Shown here in pieces: positions 15,981-24,755 of a DNA stretch of 64,000 nucleotides. The stretch lies in assembly GCA_910578335.1 (NCBI GenBank), contig CAJTPU010000002.1, positions 173,800-237,799 on the forward strand. Reading direction: 5' to 3'. The first letter of the stretch is position 1, and every line of letters starts with the position of its first letter. The notes under the pieces were generated by a model. The model was not told the origin of the DNA. It ran no database searches and saw nothing but the letters and a program-made list of their open reading frames with translations. This stretch comes from an uncultured Lachnospiraceae bacterium (GTDB lineage: Bacteria; Bacillota; Clostridia; Lachnospirales; Lachnospiraceae). A program made the position numbers and the translations under genes.

Positions 15981-17186
15981 TTATTTATTTCCTCTTTGCA
16001 GAAAATCCGGAATCTTTAATGTTTTCTCCACCACGGAAGAACGGATATCCGTCGGCTTTGTAATGCCGTTTAAAACCGGCTTGCCTACAGGCACTGCTCC
16101 CGCCGCCTGCTCTTCCCCGCTTCGTCTGAGACTGCCGTCCGCCATACCCGGCTGATAAGAAGAAGGCGGCACAAACCTGCCTGCCCCCGGATATGTACCA
16201 AAGGAACCGGGCTTTCCACCGGAAGCATTCTTCACCGGTACATCCAGCCCCGTTGCAATTACCGTAATCTTACAGGTATCCGGCTGGGATTCGTCATACA
16301 TGGCGCCAAAGATAACGTTGACATCATCCCCTGTCAGCTCTCTGACGTAATCTGACGCCTCGGACGCATCGTTTAACGTGATATCGCCGGACACATTGAT
16401 AATCACATGGCTTGCCCCCGTTATGGTTGTCTCAAGCAGCGGGCTTTCCACCGCCATCTTGACAGCTTCCAGTGCCTTGTCATCCCCCTTGCCGTTGCCG
16501 ATACCGATATGGGCAACGCCCTTATCCTTCATAACCGTCTGTACATCTGCAAAGTCCAGATTGATAATGGCAGGTACATTAATCAAATCGGTAATACCCT
16601 GTACTGCCTGCTGTAATACCTCGTCCGCTTTTTTCAGCGCTTCCGGCATGGTAGTACGCTTGTCCACTATCTCTAACAGCTTGTCATTGGGAATGACAAT
16701 CAAAGTATCTACATTGCCTTTGATATTTTCAATGCCGCTCAGCGCGTTTACCATACGCGCTTTTGCCTCAAAGCGGAAAGGCTTCGTCACAACGCCTACC
16801 GTCAGAATCCCCATTTCCTTTGCAACCTTTGCAACTACGGGAGCTGCACCGGTTCCCGTTCCGCCGCCCATACCGCAGGTAACGAAAACCATATCCGCAC
16901 CTTTGAGCGCCGTCTCAATCTCCTCCACACTCTCTTCGGCAGCCTTCTGACCGATTTCCGGCTTGGCGCCGGCGCCCAGCCCTTTTGTCAGCTTTTCACC
17001 GATTTGCAGCAGCTTTGGCGCTTTACAAAGCTGTAGTGCCTGCTTATCGGTGTTGACACCGATAAACTCTACTCCGTCAATATTTTCATCAACCATTCTA
17101 TTTACAGCGTTATTACCTGCTCCGCCAACACCAACCACAATGATTTTTGCAGCAGATTCCGCATCGTTCGTCTTAATCTCCAGCAA
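15981..17186 (-). CDS. ftsZ: Cell division GTPase FtsZ
   Basis: 401 residues. Tubulin-like GTPase that forms the Z-ring. VGVGGAGNNAVNRM starts the nucleotide fold, GMGGGTGTGAAPV is the tubulin signature, and NLDFADVQTVM carries the T7-loop catalytic Asp. A Gly/Pro-rich linker leads to the conserved C-terminal peptide IPDFLQRGNK that binds SepF/FtsA-type anchors. Start is TTG 17186 with AAGGAGG 8 nt upstream; no ATG lies at the family's usual start. It has its own promoter. Confidence 0.97.
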   Translation of the reverse strand: MLEIKTNDAESAAKIIVVGVGGAGNNAVNRMVDENIDGVEFIGVNTDKQALQLCKAPKLLQIGEKLTKGLGAGAKPEIGQKAAEESVEEIETALKGADMVFVTCGMGGGTGTGAAPVVAKVAKEMGILTVGVVTKPFRFEAKARMVNALSGIENIKGNVDTLIVIPNDKLLEIVDKRTTMPEALKKADEVLQQAVQGITDLINVPAIINLDFADVQTVMKDKGVAHIGIGNGKGDDKALEAVKMAVESPLLETTITGASHVIINVSGDITLNDASEASDYVRELTGDDVNVIFGAMYDESQPDTCKITVIATGLDVPVKNASGGKPGSFGTYPGAGRFVPPSSYQPGMADGSLRRSGEEQAAGAVPVGKPVLNGITKPTDIRSSVVEKTLKIPDFLQRGNK

Positions 17187-17227
17187 GGGTTATTCCTCCT
17201 TATTTCCAAACAAAATCCATATAGTCT

Positions 17228-17256
17228 ATCATATAATTATTTTGACAATTAATCAA
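17228..17256 (-). promoter_or_regulatory. Sigma-A promoter of ftsZ
   Basis: TTGATT (17256-17251), 17 nt, TATGAT (17233-17228) on the minus strand, about 40 nt upstream of the ftsZ start, so ftsZ can be expressed apart from the upstream mur genes. Confidence 0.65.
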
Positions 17257-17291
17257 CCCATTTTTTCATTTCTTTTTTAGGTTTTCAAAAT

Positions 17292-18020
17292 TTACATATC
17301 CGGTTTGAACGGGATAGAACTTGTGTTTTCATCATAATTCTGTAAATTCAAAGTACCGCTCATACCCTCCAGCTTTGGAAGCAGGCTTTGCAACTGCATA
17401 ATTTTTTCATCCAACAGGCTGTCGCTTCCAAACACCACCTTGACGCCCTCAAAATATAACGTTACCTCCTTATTTGCATTAAAATAGATACGGTCTGCCG
17501 ACAGGGAATACTTCGTCAGCGTCTTTGTTATCGTAAGAATTTTTCCAAAAACCTCGGCATCTTCAACAGGCAGCGGTTTGTTCAGCACCGCATGTTCAAA
17601 AGAAAGCCCCGTTATCTGGGGTACACCCTCCGTCTTGATTCCCGATATCTCCACCACGGTGCCGTCATTGTCAAAATACAGGTAACGGTCCAGATAAGCC
17701 ACATAGCCGGCAAGTGTTTTTTCGAACACTTTTATTTTGACCGTATCCGGTGAAAGCACCTCCACACTCATGGAAGCAATAAAGGGAATGTCTGTTATCT
17801 GCTTGTCCGCATACAATAAGGACAGGTAAAAAGAATTATCCCCAAGGGGTCCTTCCATTACCATATCCTGTATTTCCTCCTTCGTGTAATGCACGTTGCC
17901 CTCCACGTACACCGTCTTTATGGTGTGGGTGAGCAGAAAATAATAGATGCCGCCCAAAGCCAGTGCCACCACAAAAAGCATACCGAGCAGCCTGATTCTT
18001 CTTCGATTGTTTTTTTTCAT
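17292..18020 (-). CDS. divIB: Cell division protein DivIB/FtsQ
   Basis: About 242 residues from ATG 18020 (AAAGG 7 nt upstream; GTG 18038 overlaps murA). Basic cytoplasmic tail, one membrane helix (LLGMLFVVALALGGIYYFLL), then a POTRA domain beginning TIKTVYVEGNVHYTKEEIQDM and a FtsQ beta domain. It works with FtsL and DivIC to control septal peptidoglycan synthesis. Placed between murA and ftsZ as in many Clostridia. Confidence 0.9.
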   Translation of the reverse strand: MKKNNRRRIRLLGMLFVVALALGGIYYFLLTHTIKTVYVEGNVHYTKEEIQDMVMEGPLGDNSFYLSLLYADKQITDIPFIASMSVEVLSPDTVKIKVFEKTLAGYVAYLDRYLYFDNDGTVVEISGIKTEGVPQITGLSFEHAVLNKPLPVEDAEVFGKILTITKTLTKYSLSADRIYFNANKEVTLYFEGVKVVFGSDSLLDEKIMQLQSLLPKLEGMSGTLNLQNYDENTSSIPFKPDM

Positions 18021-18030
18021 TCTTCTGCCT

Positions 18031-19296
18031 TTAAACACCGTAAATACGCACTCCTAACTCTCTTAAGTCCCTACAGATATTTTCATACCCGCGTTCAATA
18101 AACTGACACCCGTCCACAATGGTCACGCCCTTTGCCGCAACCCCTGCAACTGCCAGTGCAGCGCCGCCCCTTAATTCCTTTGCCAGCACACGCCTTCCGG
18201 TCAGTTCCTCGATTCCACGCAGATGTATATGCCTTGCATCCGTCTGTGTGATATCCGCGCCCATATCCTTTAAATACGGTACAATATGAAATCTGTTTTC
18301 AAAGATATTTTCCTCTACGTCGCATTCCCCTTCGGCAATTGCAAGTACCGGCAGAAAAGGGGACTGCATATCCGTCGGAAATCCGGGATAAGGCGCCGTA
18401 ACCAGCCTTTTTAACGCCTTTGGTCTTTCCTCCATCTGCACATACAAACCTTCTTCCGTTTCCTGACAGACAGCACCCATTCTTACTGCCACGGCAAGCG
18501 TCTCCCGCATCTGCAGAACCGGCGCTTCTTTTAACAGCACCTCTCCGCCCGCCGCCATACAGGCGCACAGATAGGTTCCCGCCACAATCCTGTCTCCGGC
18601 TATCGCATAATCCGCCCCCATAAGCCTTTCCACACCCTGTATGATAAGTGTGGCGCTTCCGGTTCCGGCAATATCCGCGCCGCATAAGGACAAAAATTCA
18701 CATAATGCGGTAATTTCCGGTTCTCTCGCCGCACCGCGTATAACGGTGGTTCCTTTTGCGCGCACTGCCGCCAGTATCAGATTTTCCGTAGCGCCCACGC
18801 TGGGAACCGGCAGGCTTACCTCCGCCCCCTGCAGTTCTTTACTATAAGCATATAAGCCATACGACTTTTCTTCAAAATGCACGTTCAGCTTCTTTAAGGC
18901 TTCGATGTGTATATCGATAGGTCTCTCTCCAATCACGCAGCCGCCGGGATATTCCACCCGCACTTCCCCAAGCCTGCCCAGCAACGCGCCCAGAAGAATA
19001 ATGGACGAGCGCATTCCTCTCACCGCATCCTCCGGCATACCGTAAAGCGCACGCAGCGTACTCACATTTGCCGCATGTACCTTCAGCACTTCCTTGTCCC
19101 TCGCCGTCTCACAGCCCAGACTCTCTAAAAGAGTCTGCATATGATAGACATCCTTGAGCCTGGGACAATTCCCAATTAAGCTGGTTCCTTCCGTCAACAG
19201 GGTAGCCGCCATCACCGGCAATACCGCGTTTTTAGAGCCTTGTACCCTAACCTGCCCCTGCAGGGCGATTCCGCCGTGGATATAAATAGACTCCAA
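18031..19296 (-). CDS. murA: UDP-N-acetylglucosamine 1-carboxyvinyltransferase
   Basis: 421 residues. Transfers enolpyruvate from PEP to UDP-GlcNAc, the first committed step of peptidoglycan synthesis. N-terminal GSKNAVLPVMAATLL and the catalytic loop YPGGCVIGERPID with Cys120 are present, so it should be fosfomycin-sensitive. Start is TTG 19296, with GGGAGG 7 nt upstream and no nearby ATG. It lies inside the division cluster between the SEDS protein and divIB. Confidence 0.95.
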   Translation of the reverse strand: MESIYIHGGIALQGQVRVQGSKNAVLPVMAATLLTEGTSLIGNCPRLKDVYHMQTLLESLGCETARDKEVLKVHAANVSTLRALYGMPEDAVRGMRSSIILLGALLGRLGEVRVEYPGGCVIGERPIDIHIEALKKLNVHFEEKSYGLYAYSKELQGAEVSLPVPSVGATENLILAAVRAKGTTVIRGAAREPEITALCEFLSLCGADIAGTGSATLIIQGVERLMGADYAIAGDRIVAGTYLCACMAAGGEVLLKEAPVLQMRETLAVAVRMGAVCQETEEGLYVQMEERPKALKRLVTAPYPGFPTDMQSPFLPVLAIAEGECDVEENIFENRFHIVPYLKDMGADITQTDARHIHLRGIEELTGRRVLAKELRGGAALAVAGVAAKGVTIVDGCQFIERGYENICRDLRELGVRIYGV

Positions 19297-19366
19297 AACG
19301 TTCCTCCCATAGAAAAGAGCTGATATAACACTATCATATGCAGAGTGCGTAAAGAAGTTCTTTCCC

Positions 19367-20521
19367 TTACACCTCCTTAAGTTGAATCCGCTTTGCCACG
19401 TTCAGCACAAGCCCTATTTCCGCAAGCTGGAACAGTACTGCAGTACCTCCGTAGCTGATAAACGGCAGCGAGATACCCGTATTGGGTATGGTATTTGTGA
19501 CAACGGCAATATTGAGAATCACCTGTATCGCCATATGTCCCATAACGCCGACCACCAGGAGAGCGCCGAACAAATCGGGCGCATTGTTTGCAATTACCAT
19601 AAGCCGCCAAATCAGCATGACAAACATCAGGATAATGGCGACGGCGCCGAACAATCCAAGCTCCTCACAGATAATCGAAAAAATCATATCGTTCTGCGCT
19701 TCGGGAATAAACCCGAGCTTCTGCATACTCTGCCCAAGCCCCTTGCCCCATATGCCGCCGGAGCCAATGGCGTAGAGCGCCTGCAGCGTCTGATACCCCG
19801 TGTCACTGACGTACGCCTCCGGGTCCAGCCATGCCAGCACACGCTCGCCGCGATAATTCAAACCGTCGGCGCTTGCCGCATTGACAATCAAAAACACCAC
19901 CAGCGCAACGCCTGCCGCACCTACGACGCCCATCAGGACAAATTTCTTGTAATCAGGACTTGCTACAAACACCATCAATACGGCAATGCCCATAATGATA
20001 ATCGCCGAGCTCAAATTTGAGGTGATTTTCCAGACCATGAGCACAACCGGCAGCGGCATCAGGATAACGGCAATAAATCCTTTCCATGAGCGGATGCCCT
20101 TTCCCATTTTACAAATCATAACGGCAAGAAACAGAATCATACACAGCTTTGCAATTTCCGAAGGCTGTATCGAAAGCCCGCCAATACGAAACCAGCGCTT
20201 TGCGCCGCCCGATTCATGCCCGAACGGGATAATCAGCAAAAGCAGCACTACAGAAGCTATATAGCCAAGCCCGTAAAACTTTTCCCAGAAATGATAGGGG
20301 ATGTTTGCCACCACCATCATTGCCGCCAGCCCAAGTATCGTCGCCTTTAACTGTTTTTCCAGAAAATAGGTAGAACTTCCGTAATCCTGCGCCGCCTCGT
20401 AGGAGCTGGTGGAATAAAGCATTACCAGACCAAAGCCCAAAAGAAACAGCACGATAAAAAGCAGGCTGTAATCAAAGAAATATTCGGATTGTCTTTGTTT
20501 TTTTCTCCTGTTTGCCACCAT
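19367..20521 (-). CDS. SEDS peptidoglycan polymerase FtsW/SpoVE
   Basis: 384 residues with ten hydrophobic segments. SEDS landmarks: GLVMLYSTSSYEA after helix 1, GGAKRWFRIGGLSIQPSEIAK (the WxxxGxxxxQPSE motif), GFIPEAQNDMIFSIICEELG (carrying the essential acidic loop), and TGISLPFISYGGT. SEDS proteins polymerise glycan strands together with a class B PBP. In this cluster it could be FtsW or the sporulation paralogue SpoVE; two class B PBPs lie upstream in the same direction. Starts next to the murD stop. Confidence 0.92.
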   Translation of the reverse strand: MVANRRKKQRQSEYFFDYSLLFIVLFLLGFGLVMLYSTSSYEAAQDYGSSTYFLEKQLKATILGLAAMMVVANIPYHFWEKFYGLGYIASVVLLLLIIPFGHESGGAKRWFRIGGLSIQPSEIAKLCMILFLAVMICKMGKGIRSWKGFIAVILMPLPVVLMVWKITSNLSSAIIIMGIAVLMVFVASPDYKKFVLMGVVGAAGVALVVFLIVNAASADGLNYRGERVLAWLDPEAYVSDTGYQTLQALYAIGSGGIWGKGLGQSMQKLGFIPEAQNDMIFSIICEELGLFGAVAIILMFVMLIWRLMVIANNAPDLFGALLVVGVMGHMAIQVILNIAVVTNTIPNTGISLPFISYGGTAVLFQLAEIGLVLNVAKRIQLKEV

Positions 20522-20522
20522 G

Positions 20523-21887
20523 TCACTCCTTCAGTGCATTCACATATTCTTTGAAAATCCTGCCCCGCTCCTCATAATTCTTAAACATGCCCCAGCTTGC
20601 ACAGGCTGGCGATAACAGCACGGCATCTCCCTCTGCCGCCGTCTCTACGCACAAGTCAAACGCTTCCTTAAAGGTGTCCGCCATCTTAATGTTGGCAAAG
20701 CCATGCCTTCCTGCGCAATCTGCAATCTTCTCTCTCGTCTGTCCTAAGAGCACCAGGCATTTTACCTTGCCGTCAAATGCCTCTATCCATTCGTCATATT
20801 CGCTGTCCTTATCGTAGCCGCCGCCAATCAGCACCGTAGGGCGCACCATGGCGCGTATTCCCTGTATGGCTGCATCCGGATTGGTTCCCTTGGAATCGTT
20901 GTAATACAAAACGCCCCCTTTCTCTGCCACAAACTCAATCCGGTGTTCCACTGCCTTGAAATCCCTGACGACGGCAAGCGAAGTCTCTTTCGGCACTCCC
21001 ATGCTCTCTGCAATTGCCAGCGCCGCCATCACATTTTCCACATTGCACATGCCCACAAGACGCATATCCTCATGTATGTTTAAAATCTTTTCCTCTTTTC
21101 CGTCTTCTGCGCGGCAGATAAACTCTCCATCCAGATAAAAACCATCGGCAAGCTTCCTGCCGGAAGAAAAAAACACCACCTTGGCAGGGCATTCTTTCGC
21201 AAATTCCCGCAGATATTTATCCTCATAGTTCAAAACACAGGTATCTTCTTTTGTTTGGTTTTTCGTCACGGATTCCTTTACCGCCACATAATTTTCCATG
21301 CTGTGATGCCTGTTTAAATGGTCCGGCGTAATGTTCAGTATGGCAGAGACAAACGGTCTGAAAGCATTTATCGTCTCAAGCTGGAAGCTGCTGATTTCCG
21401 CAACCGTCACCGATTCAGGCGTCGTATGTAAAACCTCTCCGGTGTAGGGCTTGCCGATATTGCCCACCACAAACACACTGTCAAAATGTGCCCGCATAAT
21501 CTCGCCCACCAAAGTCGTGGTAGTGGTTTTTCCGTTGGTACCGGTAATCGCCACGATTTTTCCTTTTTCCTCCAGACAGGCAAGCTCAATTTCTCCGATA
21601 ATGGGGACGCCCCGCTGCTTAAACTGCTCCACAAAAGGTAAATCACAGGGAACGCCCGGGCTTAAGACAACAATCTCTACCGCCTCTGCGGCTTCCTGCG
21701 GCATACTGCCTGAGAAGCACTCTGCGCTCCCCGGCTCCGAAAGCCTTTTTTCCATTTCTTCTCTGGCAAGCTTTTCATTGCTGTCAAACAGCATAGGGCG
21801 GGCACCCGCCCTCTTTAAAAGTGCCACGGCGGCAATGCCGCTGATTCCGGAACCCACTACCAACACTTTTTTATCTTTTATATTCAT
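20523..21887 (-). CDS. murD: UDP-N-acetylmuramoyl-L-alanine--D-glutamate ligase
   Basis: 454 residues. Adds D-Glu to UDP-MurNAc-L-Ala with ATP. The N-terminal Rossmann-like fold begins KVLVVGSGISGIAAV; the P-loop is VAITGTNGKTTTTTL; EISSFQLETI, NITPDHLNRH and YNDSKGTNPDAA are typical Mur ligase motifs. Start ATG 21887. Cytoplasmic step between MurC and MurE; murE is elsewhere in the window (49076-50536). Confidence 0.96.
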   Translation of the reverse strand: MNIKDKKVLVVGSGISGIAAVALLKRAGARPMLFDSNEKLAREEMEKRLSEPGSAECFSGSMPQEAAEAVEIVVLSPGVPCDLPFVEQFKQRGVPIIGEIELACLEEKGKIVAITGTNGKTTTTTLVGEIMRAHFDSVFVVGNIGKPYTGEVLHTTPESVTVAEISSFQLETINAFRPFVSAILNITPDHLNRHHSMENYVAVKESVTKNQTKEDTCVLNYEDKYLREFAKECPAKVVFFSSGRKLADGFYLDGEFICRAEDGKEEKILNIHEDMRLVGMCNVENVMAALAIAESMGVPKETSLAVVRDFKAVEHRIEFVAEKGGVLYYNDSKGTNPDAAIQGIRAMVRPTVLIGGGYDKDSEYDEWIEAFDGKVKCLVLLGQTREKIADCAGRHGFANIKMADTFKEAFDLCVETAAEGDAVLLSPACASWGMFKNYEERGRIFKEYVNALKE

Positions 21888-21915
21888 ATGTGTACCCTCT
21901 TCATTCTACTATGGT

Positions 21916-22875
21916 CTATGATAATCCCAACAGGGCAATCAGGCAGAAAATTGCGGTCAAAATAGAAAATACCGCCGTGACCTTCGCCTCCGACCACCCT
22001 CCCAGCTCAAAATGGTGATGCAAAGGCGCCATCCTGAAAATCCGCTTCCCGCCCGTTATTTTAAAATACAGCACCTGCAATATCACCGACGAAGCCTCTA
22101 TCAGGTAGATAATGCCCACTATCGGAATAAACAGCGGAAGCTTCAGCGCATAGGCGGCAGATACCACAAAGCCGCCCAAAGCAAGGGAGCCCGTATCTCC
22201 CATAAAAACACTCGCCGGATGCACATTGAACAAAAGAAAGCCCAAAAGTGCGCCCGCCACTGCGCAGGTAACAGGCTCAATCCCGCTCCCTGTACCGATT
22301 GCAACCACCGAAAAAAAAGTTGCCACAATCACCGTCACACTGCCGGCAAGCCCATCCAGTCCATCCGTCAGGTTTGTGCCGTTTACCGTGGCGAGCACGA
22401 TAAAAAACAGGATTGGTATGTTCAAAAAGCCAAAGTCTATCAGCTTATCCTCCGCAAACGGAATCCGCATTGCCAAATCCGTACCTGTATAGTGGACAAG
22501 ATAAAACACATAGATGCCTGTCACCAAAAGCTGCATACACAGCTTTTGCAGCGGGCTTAAGCCCATGGAACGCATAAGCACTACTTTTATGTAATCATCT
22601 AAAAATCCCACCAGCCCGAAGCCAAGCGTCAAAAACAGGATAGGAATCATGCGCGGGTAATTTTTTACATAAAACAAGGAAACTACCAGTATTGCAAAAA
22701 GAATCAGGATGCCTCCCATGGTGGGCGTTCCGTTTTTCTTCAGATGGGTTTTGGGACCTTCTGCCCTGACAGTCTGCCCCACCTTCAATCTCTTTAGGAA
22801 AGGAATTACAATCGGTCCCGCCAAAACACTGATGATAAATGCTGCGACAGCGGGTATTGCAACCGTATCATGCAT
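21916..22875 (-). CDS. mraY: Phospho-N-acetylmuramoyl-pentapeptide-transferase
   Basis: 319 residues and about ten helices. Transfers phospho-MurNAc-pentapeptide to undecaprenyl phosphate to give lipid I. Motifs: GTPTMGGILIL, GLVGFLDDYIKV with the Mg-binding Asp pair, NGTNLTDGLDGLA, NVHPASVFMGDTGSLALGG and APLHHHFELGGWSE. Start ATG 22875 preceded by GAGAGGG; an in-frame TTG at 22893 overlaps the PBP gene. Confidence 0.96.
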   Translation of the reverse strand: MHDTVAIPAVAAFIISVLAGPIVIPFLKRLKVGQTVRAEGPKTHLKKNGTPTMGGILILFAILVVSLFYVKNYPRMIPILFLTLGFGLVGFLDDYIKVVLMRSMGLSPLQKLCMQLLVTGIYVFYLVHYTGTDLAMRIPFAEDKLIDFGFLNIPILFFIVLATVNGTNLTDGLDGLAGSVTVIVATFFSVVAIGTGSGIEPVTCAVAGALLGFLLFNVHPASVFMGDTGSLALGGFVVSAAYALKLPLFIPIVGIIYLIEASSVILQVLYFKITGGKRIFRMAPLHHHFELGGWSEAKVTAVFSILTAIFCLIALLGLS

Positions 22876-22889
22876 AGCCTTTTTCCCTC

Positions 22890-24683
22890 TCAATTTTCAG
22901 GCGTTTCTAAAGCGCCATTCTCATTATAATCCATAATCTCCAAATAAGGAAGAATATTTTCAAAAAGCTGCCGGACAATCGGCGCGGCAATCATGCCGCC
23001 ATAATACTGCCCCTGCGGATGATTGATAATCGCTATGGCGATTACCTGCGGATTGTCCGCCGGTGCAAAGCCGACAAACGAGGCAATATATTTACCGCTC
23101 CCTCTTGGCAGCGTCTGGCTTGTAGCCGTCTTTCCTCCTATGCGGACGCCTTCTATATAAGCATTTTTTCCGCCGCCCTCCGCCACCACCAGTTCCAGAA
23201 TCTCCCGCATGGTTGCAGATGTTTCCTCCGAGACGATTCCCTCCGTTACCGGATACTCCAGCGTTTCTATCAGATTGCCGTCCGCATCCGTTATCTTTAC
23301 CCCGAAATGCGGCGTAATGCGCCTGCCGCCGTTTACAATGGAGGCAGCCGTCGTCAATAGCTGTATGGGGGTAATCTGGAAGGACTGCCCAAAGGAAATG
23401 GTCGCAAGCTCCACCTCTCCGATATTTTCCAGCTTATGCATAATGGTTCCTGCTTCTCCGGGCAAATCCACACCCGTTTTTTTGAGCAGTCCAAACTGTT
23501 CAAAATAGTTGTAAAAGGTTTCCGCGCCCATCCGAAGCCCCACCGTAATAAAGACCGGATTGCAGGAATTCATGGTTGCGTGCACAAAATCTTCCGCCCC
23601 ATGTCCGCCTACCTTATGGCAGCGTATCCTCCTGTCCTCCACTACGATAAAGCCGGGACAGGAAAAATTGCTGTCCGGCGTTACCACACCGGACTCCAGA
23701 CCAGCCGCCGCCGTTATGATTTTGAAGGTAGAGCCCGGCTCATAGGTATCGTTGATGCAGCCGTTTCTCCACATGGCATTCAAAAGGTTCTGTGTATCCT
23801 CCGCCGACAGGTCGTTGGCATCTCCTGAAGAGACGCCCGCTCCTATCAAAAATTCCTCGGAAAGCGTATACGGATTGTTTAAATCAAATTCCGGCACGTT
23901 TACCATCGCCAGAATCTCACCGTTTTGCGGGTTCATCACGATAATAGAAACGCTTTCCGCCTGCTTTGTCTCCATTGCCTGATACGCAAGCTGTGTGGCA
24001 TAGCTCTGTATGTTCATATCCATACTCAAATGCAGGTCGTTGCCGTTTACAGGCTCTATCCGGCTCTCTCCCGCTGCCTCCACTTCAATGCCCCTCGCAT
24101 CCGTGACCGTGAGTATGGTTCCTTTTTCTCCCTCAAGATATTTGTCATAAATGACTTCCAGACCGATAATCCCCTGATTGTCGCTCCCTGTAAAGCCGAG
24201 TACCTTAGACGCCAGACTGCCGTAGGGATAATACCGCTTATAATCCTCGTCTACCTTAACGCCGGCAAGGTCGTATTCCCGTATGCGGTCTCCCGTCTCC
24301 TTATCCACATTGCTCTTAATCCGCTCTATGGCAGAAAATTTTTCTACGCGGGCGCGCACATATTCCTCCGACAGCCCCAATTCCCTGCAAAGGACTGCGA
24401 TTACCTCTTCTTTATCCTCAATCTGACTATGTATGACGGATATGGTACAGACCGTTTTATTGTCTGCAATGACGTTGCCGTTGCAGTCCAGTATCCGCCC
24501 CCTTGCCGCCTTGATACTCCTCTCTCTTTCATGCAGCTCCACAGCCTTTGCCGCATAATAGTCCGCTTTTGCAATCATCAGATATACCAGCCTGAAAAAC
24601 AAAAGAAGAAGGACAAATGCACATAAAAAGAAGATAATCGTTATTTTTTTCCGGTGAAAGGTCCTGTTTCCGCTCTCTAACAT
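22890..24683 (-). CDS. Class B penicillin-binding protein, SpoVD-like
   Basis: 597 residues from ATG 24683. Membrane anchor (KKITIIFFLCAFVLLLLFFR), PBP dimerisation domain with RGRILDCNGNVIADN, then a transpeptidase with active-site STFK, SCN in MNSCNPVFI and, in place of the usual KTG, KTA in GGKTATSQTLPRG. No PASTA domain is seen, unlike many SpoVD proteins. Two class B PBPs in tandem near mraY match pbpB-spoVD arrangements, so one should serve division and the other spore cortex; which is which is inferred. The start codon lies 3 nt after a long hairpin that pairs its ribosome-binding site. The Gly-to-Ala change in KTG is confirmed by the codon (GCT). Confidence 0.85.
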   Translation of the reverse strand: MLESGNRTFHRKKITIIFFLCAFVLLLLFFRLVYLMIAKADYYAAKAVELHERERSIKAARGRILDCNGNVIADNKTVCTISVIHSQIEDKEEVIAVLCRELGLSEEYVRARVEKFSAIERIKSNVDKETGDRIREYDLAGVKVDEDYKRYYPYGSLASKVLGFTGSDNQGIIGLEVIYDKYLEGEKGTILTVTDARGIEVEAAGESRIEPVNGNDLHLSMDMNIQSYATQLAYQAMETKQAESVSIIVMNPQNGEILAMVNVPEFDLNNPYTLSEEFLIGAGVSSGDANDLSAEDTQNLLNAMWRNGCINDTYEPGSTFKIITAAAGLESGVVTPDSNFSCPGFIVVEDRRIRCHKVGGHGAEDFVHATMNSCNPVFITVGLRMGAETFYNYFEQFGLLKKTGVDLPGEAGTIMHKLENIGEVELATISFGQSFQITPIQLLTTAASIVNGGRRITPHFGVKITDADGNLIETLEYPVTEGIVSEETSATMREILELVVAEGGGKNAYIEGVRIGGKTATSQTLPRGSGKYIASFVGFAPADNPQVIAIAIINHPQGQYYGGMIAAPIVRQLFENILPYLEIMDYNENGALETPEN

Positions 24684-24686
24684 GAA

Positions 24687-24736
24687 AACCTCATAAAAAA
24701 GGTATTGATACACTTTATTCCCTTTTTTATGAGGTT
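24687..24736 (-). promoter_or_regulatory. 16-bp hairpin covering the ribosome-binding site of the SpoVD-like PBP
   Basis: Perfect inverted repeat: AACCTCATAAAAAAGG at 24687-24702 and its complement at 24721-24736, with an 18-nt loop. In the mRNA the 3' arm contains GAGG, the Shine-Dalgarno sequence of the gene starting at 24683. Read-through mRNA from the upstream PBP would bury this site; it could also act as a weak terminator because the arm contains six U. Confidence 0.8.
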
Positions 24737-24755
24737 ATGATTTTATCTGTCGTAT

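Noticed and set aside
19382..20020. Plus-strand frame of 212 codons
   Set aside because: Antisense of the SEDS gene; the conserved SEDS motifs are on the other strand.
22012..22560. Plus-strand frame of 182 codons, His/Gln/Lys-rich
   Set aside because: Antisense of mraY, which has complete family motifs.
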